Notes: generated by a model not told the origin, from the letters alone. Positions 17,780-27,421 are shown, numbered from the stretch's first letter. The stretch: 64,000 bases of DNA from Thermoguttaceae bacterium (GCA_017937485.1 JAGBDN010000024.1:62001-126000); one strand, 5' to 3'. Numbers and translations: made by a program.

Positions 17780-19249
17780 ATGCTTAACGCGGACGATTTG
17801 AAAGAAATCGGCGTAACGTTCGACGACGTTCTCCTGGAACCCCAATACAGCACGACCGTTCCGTCCGAAGTCGACGTTAAAACCCGGCTGACGAAGCGCG
17901 TAACGCTGAACATTCCGCTGATCAGCGCGCCGATGGACACCGTTACCGAAAGCCGTTTGGCGATCGCGCTCGCGCAAGAAGGCGGCGTCGGCGTTATCCA
18001 CAAAAACCTTCCGATCGACGTTCAAGCGGAAGAGGTCGCGCAAGTCAAACGCTCGGCCAACGGCGTCATTCGCAACCCCGCGACCGTCGGCCCGAGCGCC
18101 AACGTCCGCGCCGTTCGCGAGTTGATGGAAGTCCACAACGTTTCCGGCGTTCCGGTCGTCGGCCCGAACAAAGAACTCATCGGCGTCGTTACGAAACGCG
18201 ACCTCCGCTTCCTCGACAACTGGGAACTCCCGGTTTCCGAAGTGATGACGAGCGAAAATCTCGTCAAAGCGCGCGGGCACGTTACGCTCGAACAAGCCGA
18301 GAAAATTTTGATGGAAAATAAGGTGGAGAAACTCCTCCTTGTGGACGATAATAATAAATTGACCGGGCTTATCACGATTCGCGACGTCGATATGATGCGC
18401 CGCTATCCGAACTCCTGCAAAGACGAAGAAGGCCGACTCCGCGTCGGCGCCGCCGCGGGCGTTCACGACTACGAACGCGTCGAGCGTTTGGTCGCCGAAG
18501 GGGCGGACTTCGTCATCATCGACAGCGCGCACGGCCATTCGTTGAACGTCGTCGAAACGATTCGCAACGTGAAGAAGCGTTGGGACGTCGACGTGATCGC
18601 CGGCAACGTCGCGACCGCCGAAGGGTGCAAAGCGTTGATCGACGCCGGCGCCGACGCGGTCAAAGTCGGTATCGGCCCCGGTTCGATCTGCACGACGCGC
18701 GTCGTTTCCGGCGTCGGCGTTCCGCAGATCACCGCGATCAGCCGCGCCGCGAAAGTCGCGCAAGACGCCGACGTTACGGTCATCGCCGACGGCGGGATTC
18801 GCTTCTCCGGCGACATTGTGAAGGCGTTGGCCGCCGGCGCGCGCGCCGTGATGTTGGGCAGCCTCTTCGCCGGGCTCGACGAAGCGCCGGGCGAAACGGT
18901 TCTTTACCAAGGCCGCACGTTCAAACTTTACCGCGGAATGGGGTCGATCGGCGCGATGCAACGCGGCTCGAGCGACCGTTACTTCCAAAAAGGTCAAGTC
19001 GTCGGCAAACTCGTTCCGGAAGGCGTCGAAGGGCGCGTTCCTTACCGCGGGGCGCTTAGCTCTTACGTTTACCAACTCGTCGGCGGTATTCGCGCCGGGA
19101 TGGGTTACTGCGGCGCCGAAACGATCGAAGACCTGCGCCAAAAGGCGAAGTTCATTCGCATTTCGGCCGCGACGGTGCGCGAAAACCATCCGCACGACGT
19201 TACGATCACGCACGAAGCGCCGAATTACAGCGGCGGCGACTGCTTCTAA
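17780..19249 (+). CDS. guaB: IMP dehydrogenase
   Basis: 489-residue enzyme that oxidises IMP to XMP with NAD+, the committed step of GMP synthesis. An N-terminal barrel half begins [17 protein letters not shown] (here [14 protein letters not shown]). Two CBS domains follow at about 95-215. The catalytic loop [11 protein letters not shown] carries the nucleophilic Cys near residue 304, and the flap region contains [18 protein letters not shown]. Full length for bacterial GuaB. The ATG follows GAGGGAAAC. It is monocistronic, with its own promoter and a hairpin downstream. The CBS pair commonly binds adenine nucleotides for allosteric control in this family. Confidence 0.98.
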   Translation: MLNADDLKEIGVTFDDVLLEPQYSTTVPSEVDVKTRLTKRVTLNIPLISAPMDTVTESRLAIALAQEGGVGVIHKNLPIDVQAEEVAQVKRSANGVIRNPATVGPSANVRAVRELMEVHNVSGVPVVGPNKELIGVVTKRDLRFLDNWELPVSEVMTSENLVKARGHVTLEQAEKILMENKVEKLLLVDDNNKLTGLITIRDVDMMRRYPNSCKDEEGRLRVGAAAGVHDYERVERLVAEGADFVIIDSAHGHSLNVVETIRNVKKRWDVDVIAGNVATAEGCKALIDAGADAVKVGIGPGSICTTRVVSGVGVPQITAISRAAKVAQDADVTVIADGGIRFSGDIVKALAAGARAVMLGSLFAGLDEAPGETVLYQGRTFKLYRGMGSIGAMQRGSSDRYFQKGQVVGKLVPEGVEGRVPYRGALSSYVYQLVGGIRAGMGYCGAETIEDLRQKAKFIRISAATVRENHPHDVTITHEAPNYSGGDCF

Positions 19250-19297
19250 ATCGTTTTAAGCGGCGTTCAACCGCGCCGCGAAAATAAACCGAACAGC

Positions 19298-19327
19298 GCG
19301 CGGCGAGTCGACCCGAACTCGCCGCGC
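19298..19327 (+). terminator. hairpin downstream of guaB
   Basis: Perfect 11-bp stem GCGCGGCGAGT/ACTCGCCGCGC with an 8-nt loop, 48 bp after the guaB stop. No T-run follows, so it may be an RNA-stabilising or factor-dependent structure rather than a classical terminator. Confidence 0.45.
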
Positions 19328-19516
19328 CGTCGAAGCCAAAATCGGGTGGCGGTTTCGACCGCCGGACGCTCGACGTTTTAATCGGCGCCGAGCGTTTTGA
19401 CGTTCCGCGTCGCCGTTCAAGAGGAACCAAACGCGGCGAACGTCGACTTTTCGTAAAAATTACCGCGTCTTTTCAAGGATGAAAAGGCTCTTGTCGTTGA
19501 AGCAGGGAGGCTCCAA

Positions 19517-20374
19517 ATGGTATCTCGTCGACTTTTCGGTCGAGCGCGGACGATTTCGCGTTCGCTCGTTTCGTCTTGTTGCGCCGTCGCGGTTTTGAGC
19601 GGCGCCGCGTTCGCTCAACAGTTCGCGCCTCCGGCCGAGGCGGAAAATCTCGACGCCCGTTTGACGCGTTTCCTCTCCGACGGCGAATCGATCGCCGCGA
19701 CGCAAACCGACGGAACGCGTTTTGTTCGCCCGAACGTCGCGACGCAAACGCCCGCCGTTCCGACGGTTAAACCGGCGCCCGCGAAAAAATCGCCGATTCG
19801 TCAAACGAGCGCGACTTTCCAAAGCGTCAAACCGTCGCCGATTCGCCAAACGCAATACGCCGCCGCGCCGACCGCCGACGCGACCGCTCAACTCGCCAAT
19901 CCGCTCGGCGGAAACGACGCGCCTTACGTCGACGAGTGCCCGGATCCTAACGATATGCCGTCGATTTTGGACGTTCCCTACAAAGTCGTTCCGAAACCGG
20001 GGCTCTTCCCGGAACGTTGCCCGCTTCCGGACGACGATTACGTCCGCAAAGCGCCGACGCCGATCGAGTTCACTTGGAAAGCGTCGTCGTTGTGTTACAA
20101 ACCGCTTTATTTTGAAGACGTTCAACTGGAGCGACACGGCCACTACTGCCATCCGCTGTTGGTTCCGTTCACCGCGCGCGCTCGCTTCTTGTTGACGATT
20201 CCGGTTTTGCCGTACTTAATGGGCGTTTACCCGCCGAACGAATGCATTTACGACCTCGGGCATTACCGTCCGGGCGACTGCGCGCCGAACATCTTGAACC
20301 CGGTTCCGATTTCGTTGCGCGGCGGTTTGATTCAAGCCGGAGCCGTCGTCGGCGCCGCGGCGATCATTCCTTGA
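19517..20374 (+). CDS. conserved secreted planctomycete protein
   Basis: 285-residue exported protein. An Arg-rich N-terminus and the hydrophobic SLVSSCCAVAVLSGAAFA (about 17-34) form the signal peptide, with cleavage before QQFAPP. Residues 35-130 are a low-complexity Ala/Pro/Thr linker. The C-terminal about 125 residues are a compact domain with conserved-looking CYKPLYFEDVQLERHGHYC, PYLMGVYPPNECIYDLGHYRPGDC and ISLRGGL segments and eight or so cysteines. I recognise this C-terminal pattern as one recurring in planctomycete secreted proteins of unknown function. The start ATG is preceded by AGGGAGG. A strong terminator follows. Confidence 0.75.
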   Translation: MVSRRLFGRARTISRSLVSSCCAVAVLSGAAFAQQFAPPAEAENLDARLTRFLSDGESIAATQTDGTRFVRPNVATQTPAVPTVKPAPAKKSPIRQTSATFQSVKPSPIRQTQYAAAPTADATAQLANPLGGNDAPYVDECPDPNDMPSILDVPYKVVPKPGLFPERCPLPDDDYVRKAPTPIEFTWKASSLCYKPLYFEDVQLERHGHYCHPLLVPFTARARFLLTIPVLPYLMGVYPPNECIYDLGHYRPGDCAPNILNPVPISLRGGLIQAGAVVGAAAIIP

Positions 20375-20415
20375 CGCCGATCGCAAACGCTCTTCGCGTT
20401 TCGACTTAAAAACGC

Positions 20416-20454
20416 AAACGCCGTTCGAGTTTCCCGCTCGAACGGCGTTTTTCG
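20416..20454 (+). terminator. intrinsic terminator
   Basis: 14-bp stem AAACGCCGTTCGAG/CTCGAACGGCGTTT with a 7-nt loop followed by T residues. It lies between the convergent secreted-protein and hydrolase genes and can serve both. Confidence 0.85.
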
Positions 20455-20476
20455 TTTGAATTTTAGCGTTTAGCGT

Positions 20477-21514
20477 TCATTCGCTTCGCCGCGTTTCGGT
20501 CGACTTCGGCGGCGTTAGCGAACGCAGATACTCGGCGATTTCCGCGCTCGCGATTTCGGTCGACCAAACCCAATGATGCTCGACGTCGTCTTGCGCGACA
20601 AACTCGACGCCGGCGCGAAACGCCTTCGCCAACCGCTCGGAACTCTCGAACGGAACGAGCGCGTCGGGCCGAGTCGCCAAAATCAACGGACGAACGTCGA
20701 CCTTTTCGGCGAACTTAACCGCCTCCATTCGATAAGGAACCGTTAGCCGCGTCGGGCCGTAAAAAATCGGCGCGAAGTTGTTGAACAGGTCGAAACCGTC
20801 CGCGTAAGGCGCCGCCAAAATCAGCCCGGCGACCGGGCGCTCCGACGCGACGTAAGTCGCGACGCCGGTTCCTAAGCTGAATCCGAAAACGACGATTCGC
20901 CGCCCCGGAAACGCTTTAACGGTCGCGTCGTAAGCGGCCAAACCAAACGCTTTAAGCGTTCGTTCCGCCGTTTCGCCGCCGCTCTCGCCGTACCCGGGAT
21001 AATCGCAGCAAACGAAGTCGAACCCGGCGAGCGGGCCCGGTTTCCGAACGACGTCAAGCGTTCGCGCCGCCGAATTCCCGCCGTTCCCTTCAAAATAAAG
21101 GACGACCGGGCGCTCCGACGCCGCGCCGCCGAGCAAATTTGGAGAATTTAGCGAGATCGGGTCGTTTAGGCGCTCCGCCTCGTCAAGCGACCCTGCGTCG
21201 TTTAGGAAAGCGACATTCTCCGCTTCGGCGAACGCCGCCCAACCGGAAATCGCCGTTCCGTCGTCGAGCGTCGTTTGAATCGCCGCGACGTTCCCGGTCT
21301 CCGCCGCGATTCGCGTCAACTCCGCCCGCGCCGCCGGATCGTCGTTCGGATGAAAGAGAAAAAACGGCGCGATCGTCCGAACGCCGACGTTAAAAATCGC
21401 GAACGCCGCGACCAACGCCGCCGCGACCAATCCGGCGCGACGCAACCTCGTTCGCCGCGCCGCCGTTCGCTCCGGCGCTTTCGTCGCTTCCTCCGCCTTC
21501 CCCAACTCTTCCAT
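20477..21514 (-). CDS. membrane-anchored alpha/beta hydrolase
   Basis: 345-residue alpha/beta hydrolase with one N-terminal membrane helix (LVAAALVAAFAIFNVGV, after an Arg-rich stretch), so the catalytic domain probably lies outside the membrane. It shows an oxyanion-side DYPGYGESGG, the nucleophile elbow GFSLG, a charge-relay Asp in ATRPDALVPFESS and the terminal His in DVEHHWVW; the set resembles bacterial ABHD13/BEM46-like hydrolases. I place the start at ATG 21514, 10 nt after GGAGGAA, instead of the TTG six codons upstream. That ribosome site lies inside a 46-bp sequence copied from the end of the gene at 22534. The substrate is unknown. Confidence 0.82.
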   Translation of the reverse strand: MEELGKAEEATKAPERTAARRTRLRRAGLVAAALVAAFAIFNVGVRTIAPFFLFHPNDDPAARAELTRIAAETGNVAAIQTTLDDGTAISGWAAFAEAENVAFLNDAGSLDEAERLNDPISLNSPNLLGGAASERPVVLYFEGNGGNSAARTLDVVRKPGPLAGFDFVCCDYPGYGESGGETAERTLKAFGLAAYDATVKAFPGRRIVVFGFSLGTGVATYVASERPVAGLILAAPYADGFDLFNNFAPIFYGPTRLTVPYRMEAVKFAEKVDVRPLILATRPDALVPFESSERLAKAFRAGVEFVAQDDVEHHWVWSTEIASAEIAEYLRSLTPPKSTETRRSE

Positions 21515-22451
21515 TTTCGCTATTTCCTCCAATCTTTCCCGTCGCCGACGTCGCTAAAGCGTCCTTTTCCAACGACATTTTATCGATAAAGTCGCGCAAA
21601 ACCGCCGCCGCGCGCTCGCCGTTTCCGGTCGCCTCCGCTTTCTCAATTTCCGCGATCGCCGCGCGCAACGCCGCCGTTAGCGTCGCCGTCTGCGTTCGCA
21701 ACGTTTTGGCCAACTCGTCGAACGACGCGGCTAATTCAACCGCCAAAGGCGCCGACCGCGTCCACCACTTTTTCGCGATCATCGGCGCGTTCACCCCAAA
21801 AAGCTTAACCTTCCACGTCCCTTCCAATTCCAATAATTCTAATTCCACCGCCTTGGCGACGCCCATTCGCGTTTGAGCGATCATCTCGGAAACGTTTTCC
21901 GCCGACGTTTGCAAGCGGCGGAAAACGCTGGAATTCGCACTATAAAGCAAACTCGCCAACTCCGCCGCCGCGCCGTCGCCGGACGACGCAAAAACTTCGT
22001 CCTCCAATCTTTTTTCCGCGCCGCGCAGCTCCTGTTCCAACGACTTGAAAGCGCTCTGAAAAAGTTCCCCCAAGCGCGTCCAGCCGTCGAGCAAAAACTC
22101 CCAATTTTTTTGAGCTTCTATTGAAACGCGAAAACGGCTCGGCGCGAACACTTTCGCAATCTTGCGCCGATAATAGTTCGTCGTCGCGACTTGCATTTTC
22201 TCGTCGACCGCCGCAAACGCCTTCTTAAAAACGTTCCTTCTCTTCCCGCGCGTTCGCGTTTTTCCTTCCGACGCGACGCCGTTTTCCGCGCCAAAATCGC
22301 CGCCGTCCGAGACGCTCGACGCGTCGGCGCCGCGAGCGTCCTTCGCCGTCTCCTCAAGTCGCTTCGTCGTTTCGCGAAGAGCCGCAAACGCATTTTCCTC
22401 CGCCTCTCGCCGTCGTCGTAGTTCTCCCCATTCTTCGTTTTTTCTGTTCAT
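21390..22451 (-). CDS. coiled-coil protein of unknown function
   Basis: 353-residue soluble, charged protein with no family I recognise. The N-terminal third is Glu/Arg-rich and likely helical. A central part contains RVSIEAQKNWEFLLDGWTRLG and repeated Ala/Leu/Glu heptad-like segments. The last about 35 residues become Gly/Ser-rich and overlap the hydrolase gene by 125 bp in another frame. A one-frame shift near 21565 would instead end the protein with FSDVGDGKDWRK and a stop just before the hydrolase start, so the annotated C-terminus may be wrong or frameshifted. The gene is flanked by two copies of a ~46 bp sequence. The ribosome site is weak. Confidence 0.6.
   Translation of the reverse strand: MNRKNEEWGELRRRREAEENAFAALRETTKRLEETAKDARGADASSVSDGGDFGAENGVASEGKTRTRGKRRNVFKKAFAAVDEKMQVATTNYYRRKIAKVFAPSRFRVSIEAQKNWEFLLDGWTRLGELFQSAFKSLEQELRGAEKRLEDEVFASSGDGAAAELASLLYSANSSVFRRLQTSAENVSEMIAQTRMGVAKAVELELLELEGTWKVKLFGVNAPMIAKKWWTRSAPLAVELAASFDELAKTLRTQTATLTAALRAAIAEIEKAEATGNGERAAAVLRDFIDKMSLEKDALATSATGKIGGNSENGRVGEGGGSDESAGANGGAANEVASRRIGRGGVGRGVRDF
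21518..21564 (-). repeat. copy B of a ~46-bp repeat matching the 3' end of the gene at 22534
   Basis: Matches 22530-22577 at about 43 of 48 positions. In the 22534 gene the sequence encodes the C-terminus GDGKDWRK plus stop. Here it overlaps the end of the coiled-coil gene and supplies the ribosome site of the hydrolase gene. Confidence 0.8.
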
Positions 22452-22533
22452 TTTTCGACTTTGCCCGCCCTAAAGCGGCGACGCGTTTCGTTTCGCCGCC
22501 GCTTTATCCATTCGACGCTTTTACGCGCTTTCG

Positions 22534-23649
22534 CTATTTCCTCCAATCCTTCCCGTCGCCGATTTCGCTAAAGTCGTCCGCGACCCACCAACGCGCCTTG
22601 TAAAATCTTGCGCCGTCGAGCGTTCCGACCGGCGTTTCGACGTCGTTCCCCCAAGTCGGACTCGGCGTCCACCACTCTTCGACCGGAAGAAGAATCATCG
22701 GCAGACTCCCGTTCGGCGTCAGCGAAACGCTTTTAACGCCGTGTCGGTTCGGCGCGACGCGTTTGTAAATATCGTAAAACTCGCGTTTTACCGGATCGAA
22801 AACGCAAATTCCGGCGCCGGTCGAAACCAACGCGTCGAAACCGGGCGCCCCGTAAAGGTCGTGTCCGCCGCGAGCGAGACCCGTCAGCTTGCCGCGCCAA
22901 ATTTCCTTCAATTCCGGTTTCGCTTTCGTTCCGACGTACTCGTATTCGACGATTTCGTCGTTTCCGAGCGCCCAAAGAACGCGGCGTTTCGCGTCCCAAA
23001 CGACGCCGTGTCCGCCCCGCAACTCGTATTCCGCCGCGACCGGAGTCGGCCCCGTCGCGCCCGGAGCGTCCGGCCCGCTCGCCTCTTCCGGGAGCGCGTA
23101 AAGCCGAATTTTCGCGCCGGTACTCGAGATCGCGACGATATTTCCGTCCGGCAACACCGCCGCCGAGTGCGGATTCCCCGGCGCGTGTCCGTAAAAGAGC
23201 GTCTTTTTGTCGGCGCGGCGAACGAGCGCGACGCCGTTGCCGGACGCGGTAATCAAGACGCAACGGTCGCCGTAAGCCGGTTTACACTCGCAAACGGTAT
23301 TGAACCAACGGCGATGCTCCGGCGCGATTTCCGGCGCTTCCGCCGCGCTCCAATACCAACGAATCGACGCCGGGTCGTTCCAATCGGAGTCGGCCTTAAA
23401 AATAACGGCGCGCGGGTTCTTTTGCTCCGCGCCGAGAACGTCGAGCCCGGTTCGCGCCGGAATCTCGAACGGTTTTCCCAATTTCGAACGCAATAAATCG
23501 GCCAACTCGGCGGCGCTCTTCAACGGTTGCGCGCCCAAACTCGCGTTTTCTCCCGCGACAAGCGCCGAAGCTCCGCCCCCCAACGCTCCGGCGACGCAAA
23601 CAAAGCAGAACGCTCGACGGCTCAACGTCGACGACAAATTCTTTTTCAT
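22534..23649 (-). CDS. secreted propeller-like protein (DUF6528-like)
   Basis: 371-residue exported protein. The N-terminus carries a twin-arginine-like SRRAFCFVCVAGALGGGASA signal (residues 10-29). The mature part reads as short WD-like blades: RAVIFKADSDWNDPASIRWYW, VLITASGNGVALVRR, HSAAVLPDGNIVAISSTGAK, HGVVWDAKRRVLWALGNDEI and HDLYGAPGFDALVSTGAG. The order resembles DUF6528-type proteins found with polysaccharide utilisation genes (family name given with moderate confidence). The ATG follows GGAAAGG. The gene's last 46 bp recur at 21518-21564, on the far side of the next gene downstream. Function is unknown; extracellular ligand binding is a guess. Confidence 0.72.
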   Translation of the reverse strand: MKKNLSSTLSRRAFCFVCVAGALGGGASALVAGENASLGAQPLKSAAELADLLRSKLGKPFEIPARTGLDVLGAEQKNPRAVIFKADSDWNDPASIRWYWSAAEAPEIAPEHRRWFNTVCECKPAYGDRCVLITASGNGVALVRRADKKTLFYGHAPGNPHSAAVLPDGNIVAISSTGAKIRLYALPEEASGPDAPGATGPTPVAAEYELRGGHGVVWDAKRRVLWALGNDEIVEYEYVGTKAKPELKEIWRGKLTGLARGGHDLYGAPGFDALVSTGAGICVFDPVKREFYDIYKRVAPNRHGVKSVSLTPNGSLPMILLPVEEWWTPSPTWGNDVETPVGTLDGARFYKARWWVADDFSEIGDGKDWRK

Positions 23650-23913
23650 CTCAACCTTTCCTTCTTCTAATAAACGACGCGCTCAAACTCGCGCCGCCCC
23701 CATTATACCGAATCGAACGCCGAAAAAAAAGCGACCGCCGAGCAAAATCGCCGCAAAATCGAAAATTTTAGGTTTCGCCGCGTTAAAACCGCCGGAAATC
23801 GCGATTCCCCTTGCGTCGCCGCGACTTTTTTGGTATCGTTCGCAAGTCGAAGCGTCGTCGCTTCGCCCCCGTTTCCCCATTATCGCCAATTTGCGCAAAT
23901 CGCTTAAATTCCG

Positions 23914-24993
23914 ATGAAAAAACGCCGTCGTCAATTTTATCGCCGCCGCCCGCGAACCGTCGAAGAAGTCGGCGGCGACGGCCAAGACTCGTTTCTCGAC
24001 GTCGTTTCGAACCTCGTCGGCGTTTTGATCATCCTCGTTATGATCGCCGGAACCCGCGCTCGCAACGTCGCCGCCGACGCCGCGCTTGAAAACGCCGCCG
24101 AAACGTCGTCCGTCGCGTCGACGGAAGAAAACGCCGCGCCAACCGCTTACGTCGCCGTCGCTCAAACGCTTGCCGAAGCGCGTCAAAACGTCGTTCGCCT
24201 TCAAAACGAAACGGAAGACCTCAACGCGCGAACGCTCGACGTCGAACGCCAAGCCGACGCCGCGGAAAGCGAATATCGCGCCGTTCTTCAAGCGCTCGCC
24301 GAAATCGACGCCGAACTCGAACTCGCGTCGCGCCGCCGCTCCGACGCCGATAAAATCGCGTTCGACCTCAAAAGCGAAATCTTCGAAAAAGAAAAGCGCC
24401 GCGACGACTTGCGTCAAGAAAAAGACGCGCTCGCCGCCGCCCGTCCGCAAGCGACCGTCCTTGAAAATTTACCGACGCCGATCGCGCGCCAAGTCGACGG
24501 TCGCGAAGGTTTTTTTCGCCTTAAAAACGGGCGTCTTTCGCACGTTCCGCTCAACGAATTCAAAGAACGCGTTCGACTTTACTTCAAAAACTTTCGCGGC
24601 GATTTCGAGAAAAAAGAAATCGAAGACACGTTCGGCCCGTCCGAAGGTTATTCGTTTCACTTTTTTGTCGACCTAGAAAAACAACGTTCCGGCGACGAAA
24701 TCGTTTACTCGGCGAATTTTCGGTACGGCGAGTGCGTTCCGCAAGACGACGAACTCGGCGAACCGGTCGACGAAGCCTTGGCGAACCCGAACTCCGTGTT
24801 TCGCGAAAAACTCCTAAAATACGTCCGCGACGACACGACGATCACCCTTTTCGTTTACCAAGATTCGTTCGAATATCTTCGCGACGTCAAAAAATTCCTT
24901 TTTTCCGCCGGTTATCAACTCGCGTTGCGCCCGCTTCCGAACGACGCGCCGATCGCAACCTCGCCGGAAGGAAGCAAATCGGCGACCTACTAA
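23914..24993 (+). CDS. ExbD-like single-span membrane protein with long coiled coil
   Basis: 359-residue inner-membrane protein. A basic N-terminus precedes [20 protein letters not shown] (residues 25-44), one membrane helix with an acidic residue at its start, as in ExbD/MotB-type stator partners. Residues about 85-190 are a charged coiled coil (Glu/Arg/Ala heptads). The C-terminal about 170 residues form a periplasmic domain with [21 protein letters not shown] and a final [22 protein letters not shown]. Planctomycetes commonly have such proteins beside MotA/TolQ-like genes; none is visible here. No strong ribosome site is seen. It is followed 73 bp later by kdsA. Its function is unknown; a force-transducing envelope role is inferred. 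Confidence 0.7.
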   Translation: MKKRRRQFYRRRPRTVEEVGGDGQDSFLDVVSNLVGVLIILVMIAGTRARNVAADAALENAAETSSVASTEENAAPTAYVAVAQTLAEARQNVVRLQNETEDLNARTLDVERQADAAESEYRAVLQALAEIDAELELASRRRSDADKIAFDLKSEIFEKEKRRDDLRQEKDALAAARPQATVLENLPTPIARQVDGREGFFRLKNGRLSHVPLNEFKERVRLYFKNFRGDFEKKEIEDTFGPSEGYSFHFFVDLEKQRSGDEIVYSANFRYGECVPQDDELGEPVDEALANPNSVFREKLLKYVRDDTTITLFVYQDSFEYLRDVKKFLFSAGYQLALRPLPNDAPIATSPEGSKSATY

Positions 24994-25066
24994 CCGCCTC
25001 GTTTCCCCCGTTTCCCCGTTTACCGCGTCGACTCGCAACCGACGCCCGTCCCTCGAAGGCAACAAA

Positions 25067-25903
25067 ATGACGCTCAATAATCCGGTTAAAATCGGCCCGC
25101 ATCGTTGCGGTCGCGGCGAACCGCTCCTCTTGATCGCCGGCCCCTGCGTTCTCGAACGCGAAACGGCGCCGCAAATCGCGACGCGCCTTCGCGAAATCGT
25201 CGCCGCCCTCGCCGCCGACGGCGTTCCGCTTCAGCTTGTTTTCAAAGGCTCGTTCGATAAGGCGAACCGCACCGGCGTCGGCTCGTTCCGCGGCCTCGGT
25301 CTCGACGAAGGGCTCAAACTTCTCGCCGAAATTCGCGAAGCAACCGGTCTTCCCGTTACGACCGATATTCACGAGACGACGCAAGCGGCGCCGGTCGCGG
25401 AAGTCGTCGATTTACTGCAGATTCCGGCGTTTCTTTCGCGCCAAACCGATCTTCTCGCCGCCGCCGCGAAAACGGGCAAGCCGGTTCACGTCAAAAAAGG
25501 TCAGTTTATGGCGCCGCAAGATATGAGACACGTCGTCGCCAAGCTCGAAGCGTTCGGCTGTTCCGACGTTCTCCTCGGCGAACGCGGCACGTTTTTCGGG
25601 TACGGCGCGCTCGTCAACGACTTCCGCTCTCTTCCGATAATGCGGCAAACCGGCGCCCCGGTCGTTTTCGACGCGACCCACAGCGTTCAAGAACCGAGCG
25701 CGGCGGGCGGCGTCTCCGGGGGAAAACGCGAATTCGTCGGCGCGCTCGCTCGAGCGGCCGCGGCGGTCGGTATCGACGCGCTTTTCCTCGAAACGCATTT
25801 CAATCCGGACGAGTCTCCTTGCGACGGCCCGAATATGATTCCGCTCGACGAATTGCCCGCGCTCCTTCGCACGGTCGTTAAAATCCGCGAACTCGTCGCT
25901 TAA
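25067..25903 (+). CDS. kdsA: 3-deoxy-8-phosphooctulonate synthase
   Basis: 278-residue cytoplasmic aldolase that condenses phosphoenolpyruvate with arabinose-5-phosphate to Kdo-8-phosphate, for the lipopolysaccharide inner core. Landmarks are [10 protein letters not shown] (about 23-32), [55 protein letters not shown] and the C-terminal [10 protein letters not shown]. Length is typical. The Cys in AGPC and the His/Glu/Asp residues needed by metal-dependent forms are present, but I cannot assign the class with certainty. The start ATG follows GAAGG. Together with the autotransporter it supports a Gram-negative-type envelope. Confidence 0.97.
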   Translation: MTLNNPVKIGPHRCGRGEPLLLIAGPCVLERETAPQIATRLREIVAALAADGVPLQLVFKGSFDKANRTGVGSFRGLGLDEGLKLLAEIREATGLPVTTDIHETTQAAPVAEVVDLLQIPAFLSRQTDLLAAAAKTGKPVHVKKGQFMAPQDMRHVVAKLEAFGCSDVLLGERGTFFGYGALVNDFRSLPIMRQTGAPVVFDATHSVQEPSAAGGVSGGKREFVGALARAAAAVGIDALFLETHFNPDESPCDGPNMIPLDELPALLRTVVKIRELVA

Positions 25904-26046
25904 CGCTTCTCGCCGCGCCGTCGAACAAACGTTTGCCGACGCGGCCTTTTATTTGCGCGACGGAAATTTTTCTTTTAATTCTCAACTTACTTTCCGCCGC
26001 GTCTCTTTCCCTGTCGCCGAGCGCGCTCCGCTCGACAAGAAATAAA

Positions 26047-26079
26047 AAAACGCAAGACGCGAAAAACGTCTTGCGTTTT
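26047..26079. terminator. bidirectional intrinsic terminator
   Basis: 13-bp perfect stem AAAACGCAAGACG/CGTCTTGCGTTTT with a 7-nt loop, flanked by A and T runs. It sits between the convergent kdsA and Cys-rich genes. Confidence 0.88.
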
Positions 26080-26167
26080 AGTAATTCAGAAGCGAACGCC
26101 GTCGCGCTTAACCGCCGAACTTAGAAAAAGTTCCGACGCTCGCCGTCGAATTTCGATCTTGCGATCA

Positions 26168-26758
26168 TTAGCACGCCGGAGCGCACGGGGCCGGAGCCGG
26201 AGCGCACGGAGCGCACGGAGCCGGGGCGGCTTCGCAAGCCGGAGCGCACGGGGCGCAAGCCGGAGCGCAAACCGGAGCGCAGAAGCGAACCTTCAGGCAA
26301 CGGAATTTCTTAACGAAGCAGGGCTTCTTGCAGACCGGGGCGCACGGAGCGCATTCGACTTTCGCCGGTTCGCACGGAGCCGGAGCGGCTTCGCAAGCCG
26401 GAGCGCACGGGGCCGGAGCGGCTTCGCAAGCCGGGGCGCACGGAGCGCATTCGACGGCGCAAACCGGTTTGCAGCACGCGATTTTCGCGGCGAAGCAAGC
26501 TTTCGCGTTTTTGACGGCGCAGACGGTCTTGGCGACGGCGGATTTCAGCGCGACGCACGGACGAATGCACGGAACGGTGATCGTCGTGCAGGTCGGGGCG
26601 CAAGCCGGAGCGCACGGGGCGAGGTCGCAAGCCGGGGCGCACGGGGCGACGGCGGCGCACGGAGCCGGAGCGGCGGCTTCAGCCGGAGCGGCGTCTTGAG
26701 CGAAAACGTTCGCGGAAGCGAGAGCGAGGACGACAGAAAGAAGGATACGAGTCTTCAT
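26168..26758 (-). CDS. extremely cysteine-rich secreted protein
   Basis: 196-residue exported protein with 33 cysteines. Signal peptide residues are 1-20 (ILLSVVLALASANVFA, cleavage before QDAAP). The mature chain consists mainly of short repeats of the type CAPAC, EAAPAPC and CAPC. They flank a central block (about 62-90) with Lys and spaced cysteines (CIRPCVALKSAVAKTVC), plus a second Lys-rich patch CKKPCFVKKFRCLKVRFC near 140. Such spacing suits extensive disulfide crosslinking or metal binding. Planctomycete envelopes have been described as rich in cysteine, so an envelope structural role is plausible but inferred. Strong promoter, 160-nt leader and AGGAGA ribosome site suggest high expression. 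The DNA is internally repetitive. Confidence 0.8.
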   Translation of the reverse strand: MKTRILLSVVLALASANVFAQDAAPAEAAAPAPCAAVAPCAPACDLAPCAPACAPTCTTITVPCIRPCVALKSAVAKTVCAVKNAKACFAAKIACCKPVCAVECAPCAPACEAAPAPCAPACEAAPAPCEPAKVECAPCAPVCKKPCFVKKFRCLKVRFCAPVCAPACAPCAPACEAAPAPCAPCAPAPAPCAPAC

Positions 26759-26918
26759 CTGTAAAAATCTCCTAAAATCGGGTTGTTTAGTTTTTTGGCT
26801 TTCGCCTTTTACATCACATTGTTATTATCGACCTTCGGTCTCTAATAATTTAATTGTTTTCCGTAATTTTTTTATTTTGCGTAAAGCGCTTATCTTAAAT
26901 CCGCGTCTCTACGATTTA

Positions 26919-26947
26919 AGTATATACCCGCTTGCGCAAAACTTCAA
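26919..26947 (-). promoter_or_regulatory. sigma70-type promoter of the Cys-rich gene, with structured leader
   Basis: On the minus strand, TTGAAG (26942-26947), a 17-bp spacer, then TATACT (26919-26924). The leader of about 160 nt contains small hairpins such as GACCGAAGGTC and GGCGAAAGCC. Confidence 0.7.
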
Positions 26948-27421
26948 GCGGCGTTTTTCTTAAATCGGAAACTTATTTTATTTTCGCCGCGACATAATCG
27001 TTCTCTTCGGAACAACTAGTCGCAAAAGCAAAAACATTAAACTTTTCAAGCGCTCCGTCGACGCAAAATAGTTTGTCTATCGCGTTTCAACGCGTCGTCT
27101 TCTTACTCTGGTCGTTCGGAACGTCCGCGCTTACGTCAAACCGCCTATTTTTCACAAAACCTGCAGTTTGCGCAAAACAAACGTCTTTACCGTTTTCACC
27201 ATTTTAACGCAAGTTTCTTAAATTTTCAAGTCGTTTCGTTATTTTTTTTTATCGAAACTAAACTTTTACGCGTTATTCAAACGGTTATTCCGATTTTAAC
27301 GATTTATCCGCCGTTTTAATCGTTCGGCGATTCGACGTTTGCTTTTATCGGACGCTTATTCCGCGAAAATTGCTTTTTTTAACGTTCGCGGTAATAAAGA
27401 ACGGCGCGCGAAAAAAAGGGC
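26948..27421. other. AT-rich intergenic region, no gene seen
   Basis: About 470 bp clearly richer in A+T than its surroundings, lying between the Cys-rich gene's promoter and the end of the M16 gene. No supported frame or RNA gene; no obvious terminator for the M16 gene. Confidence 0.5.
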
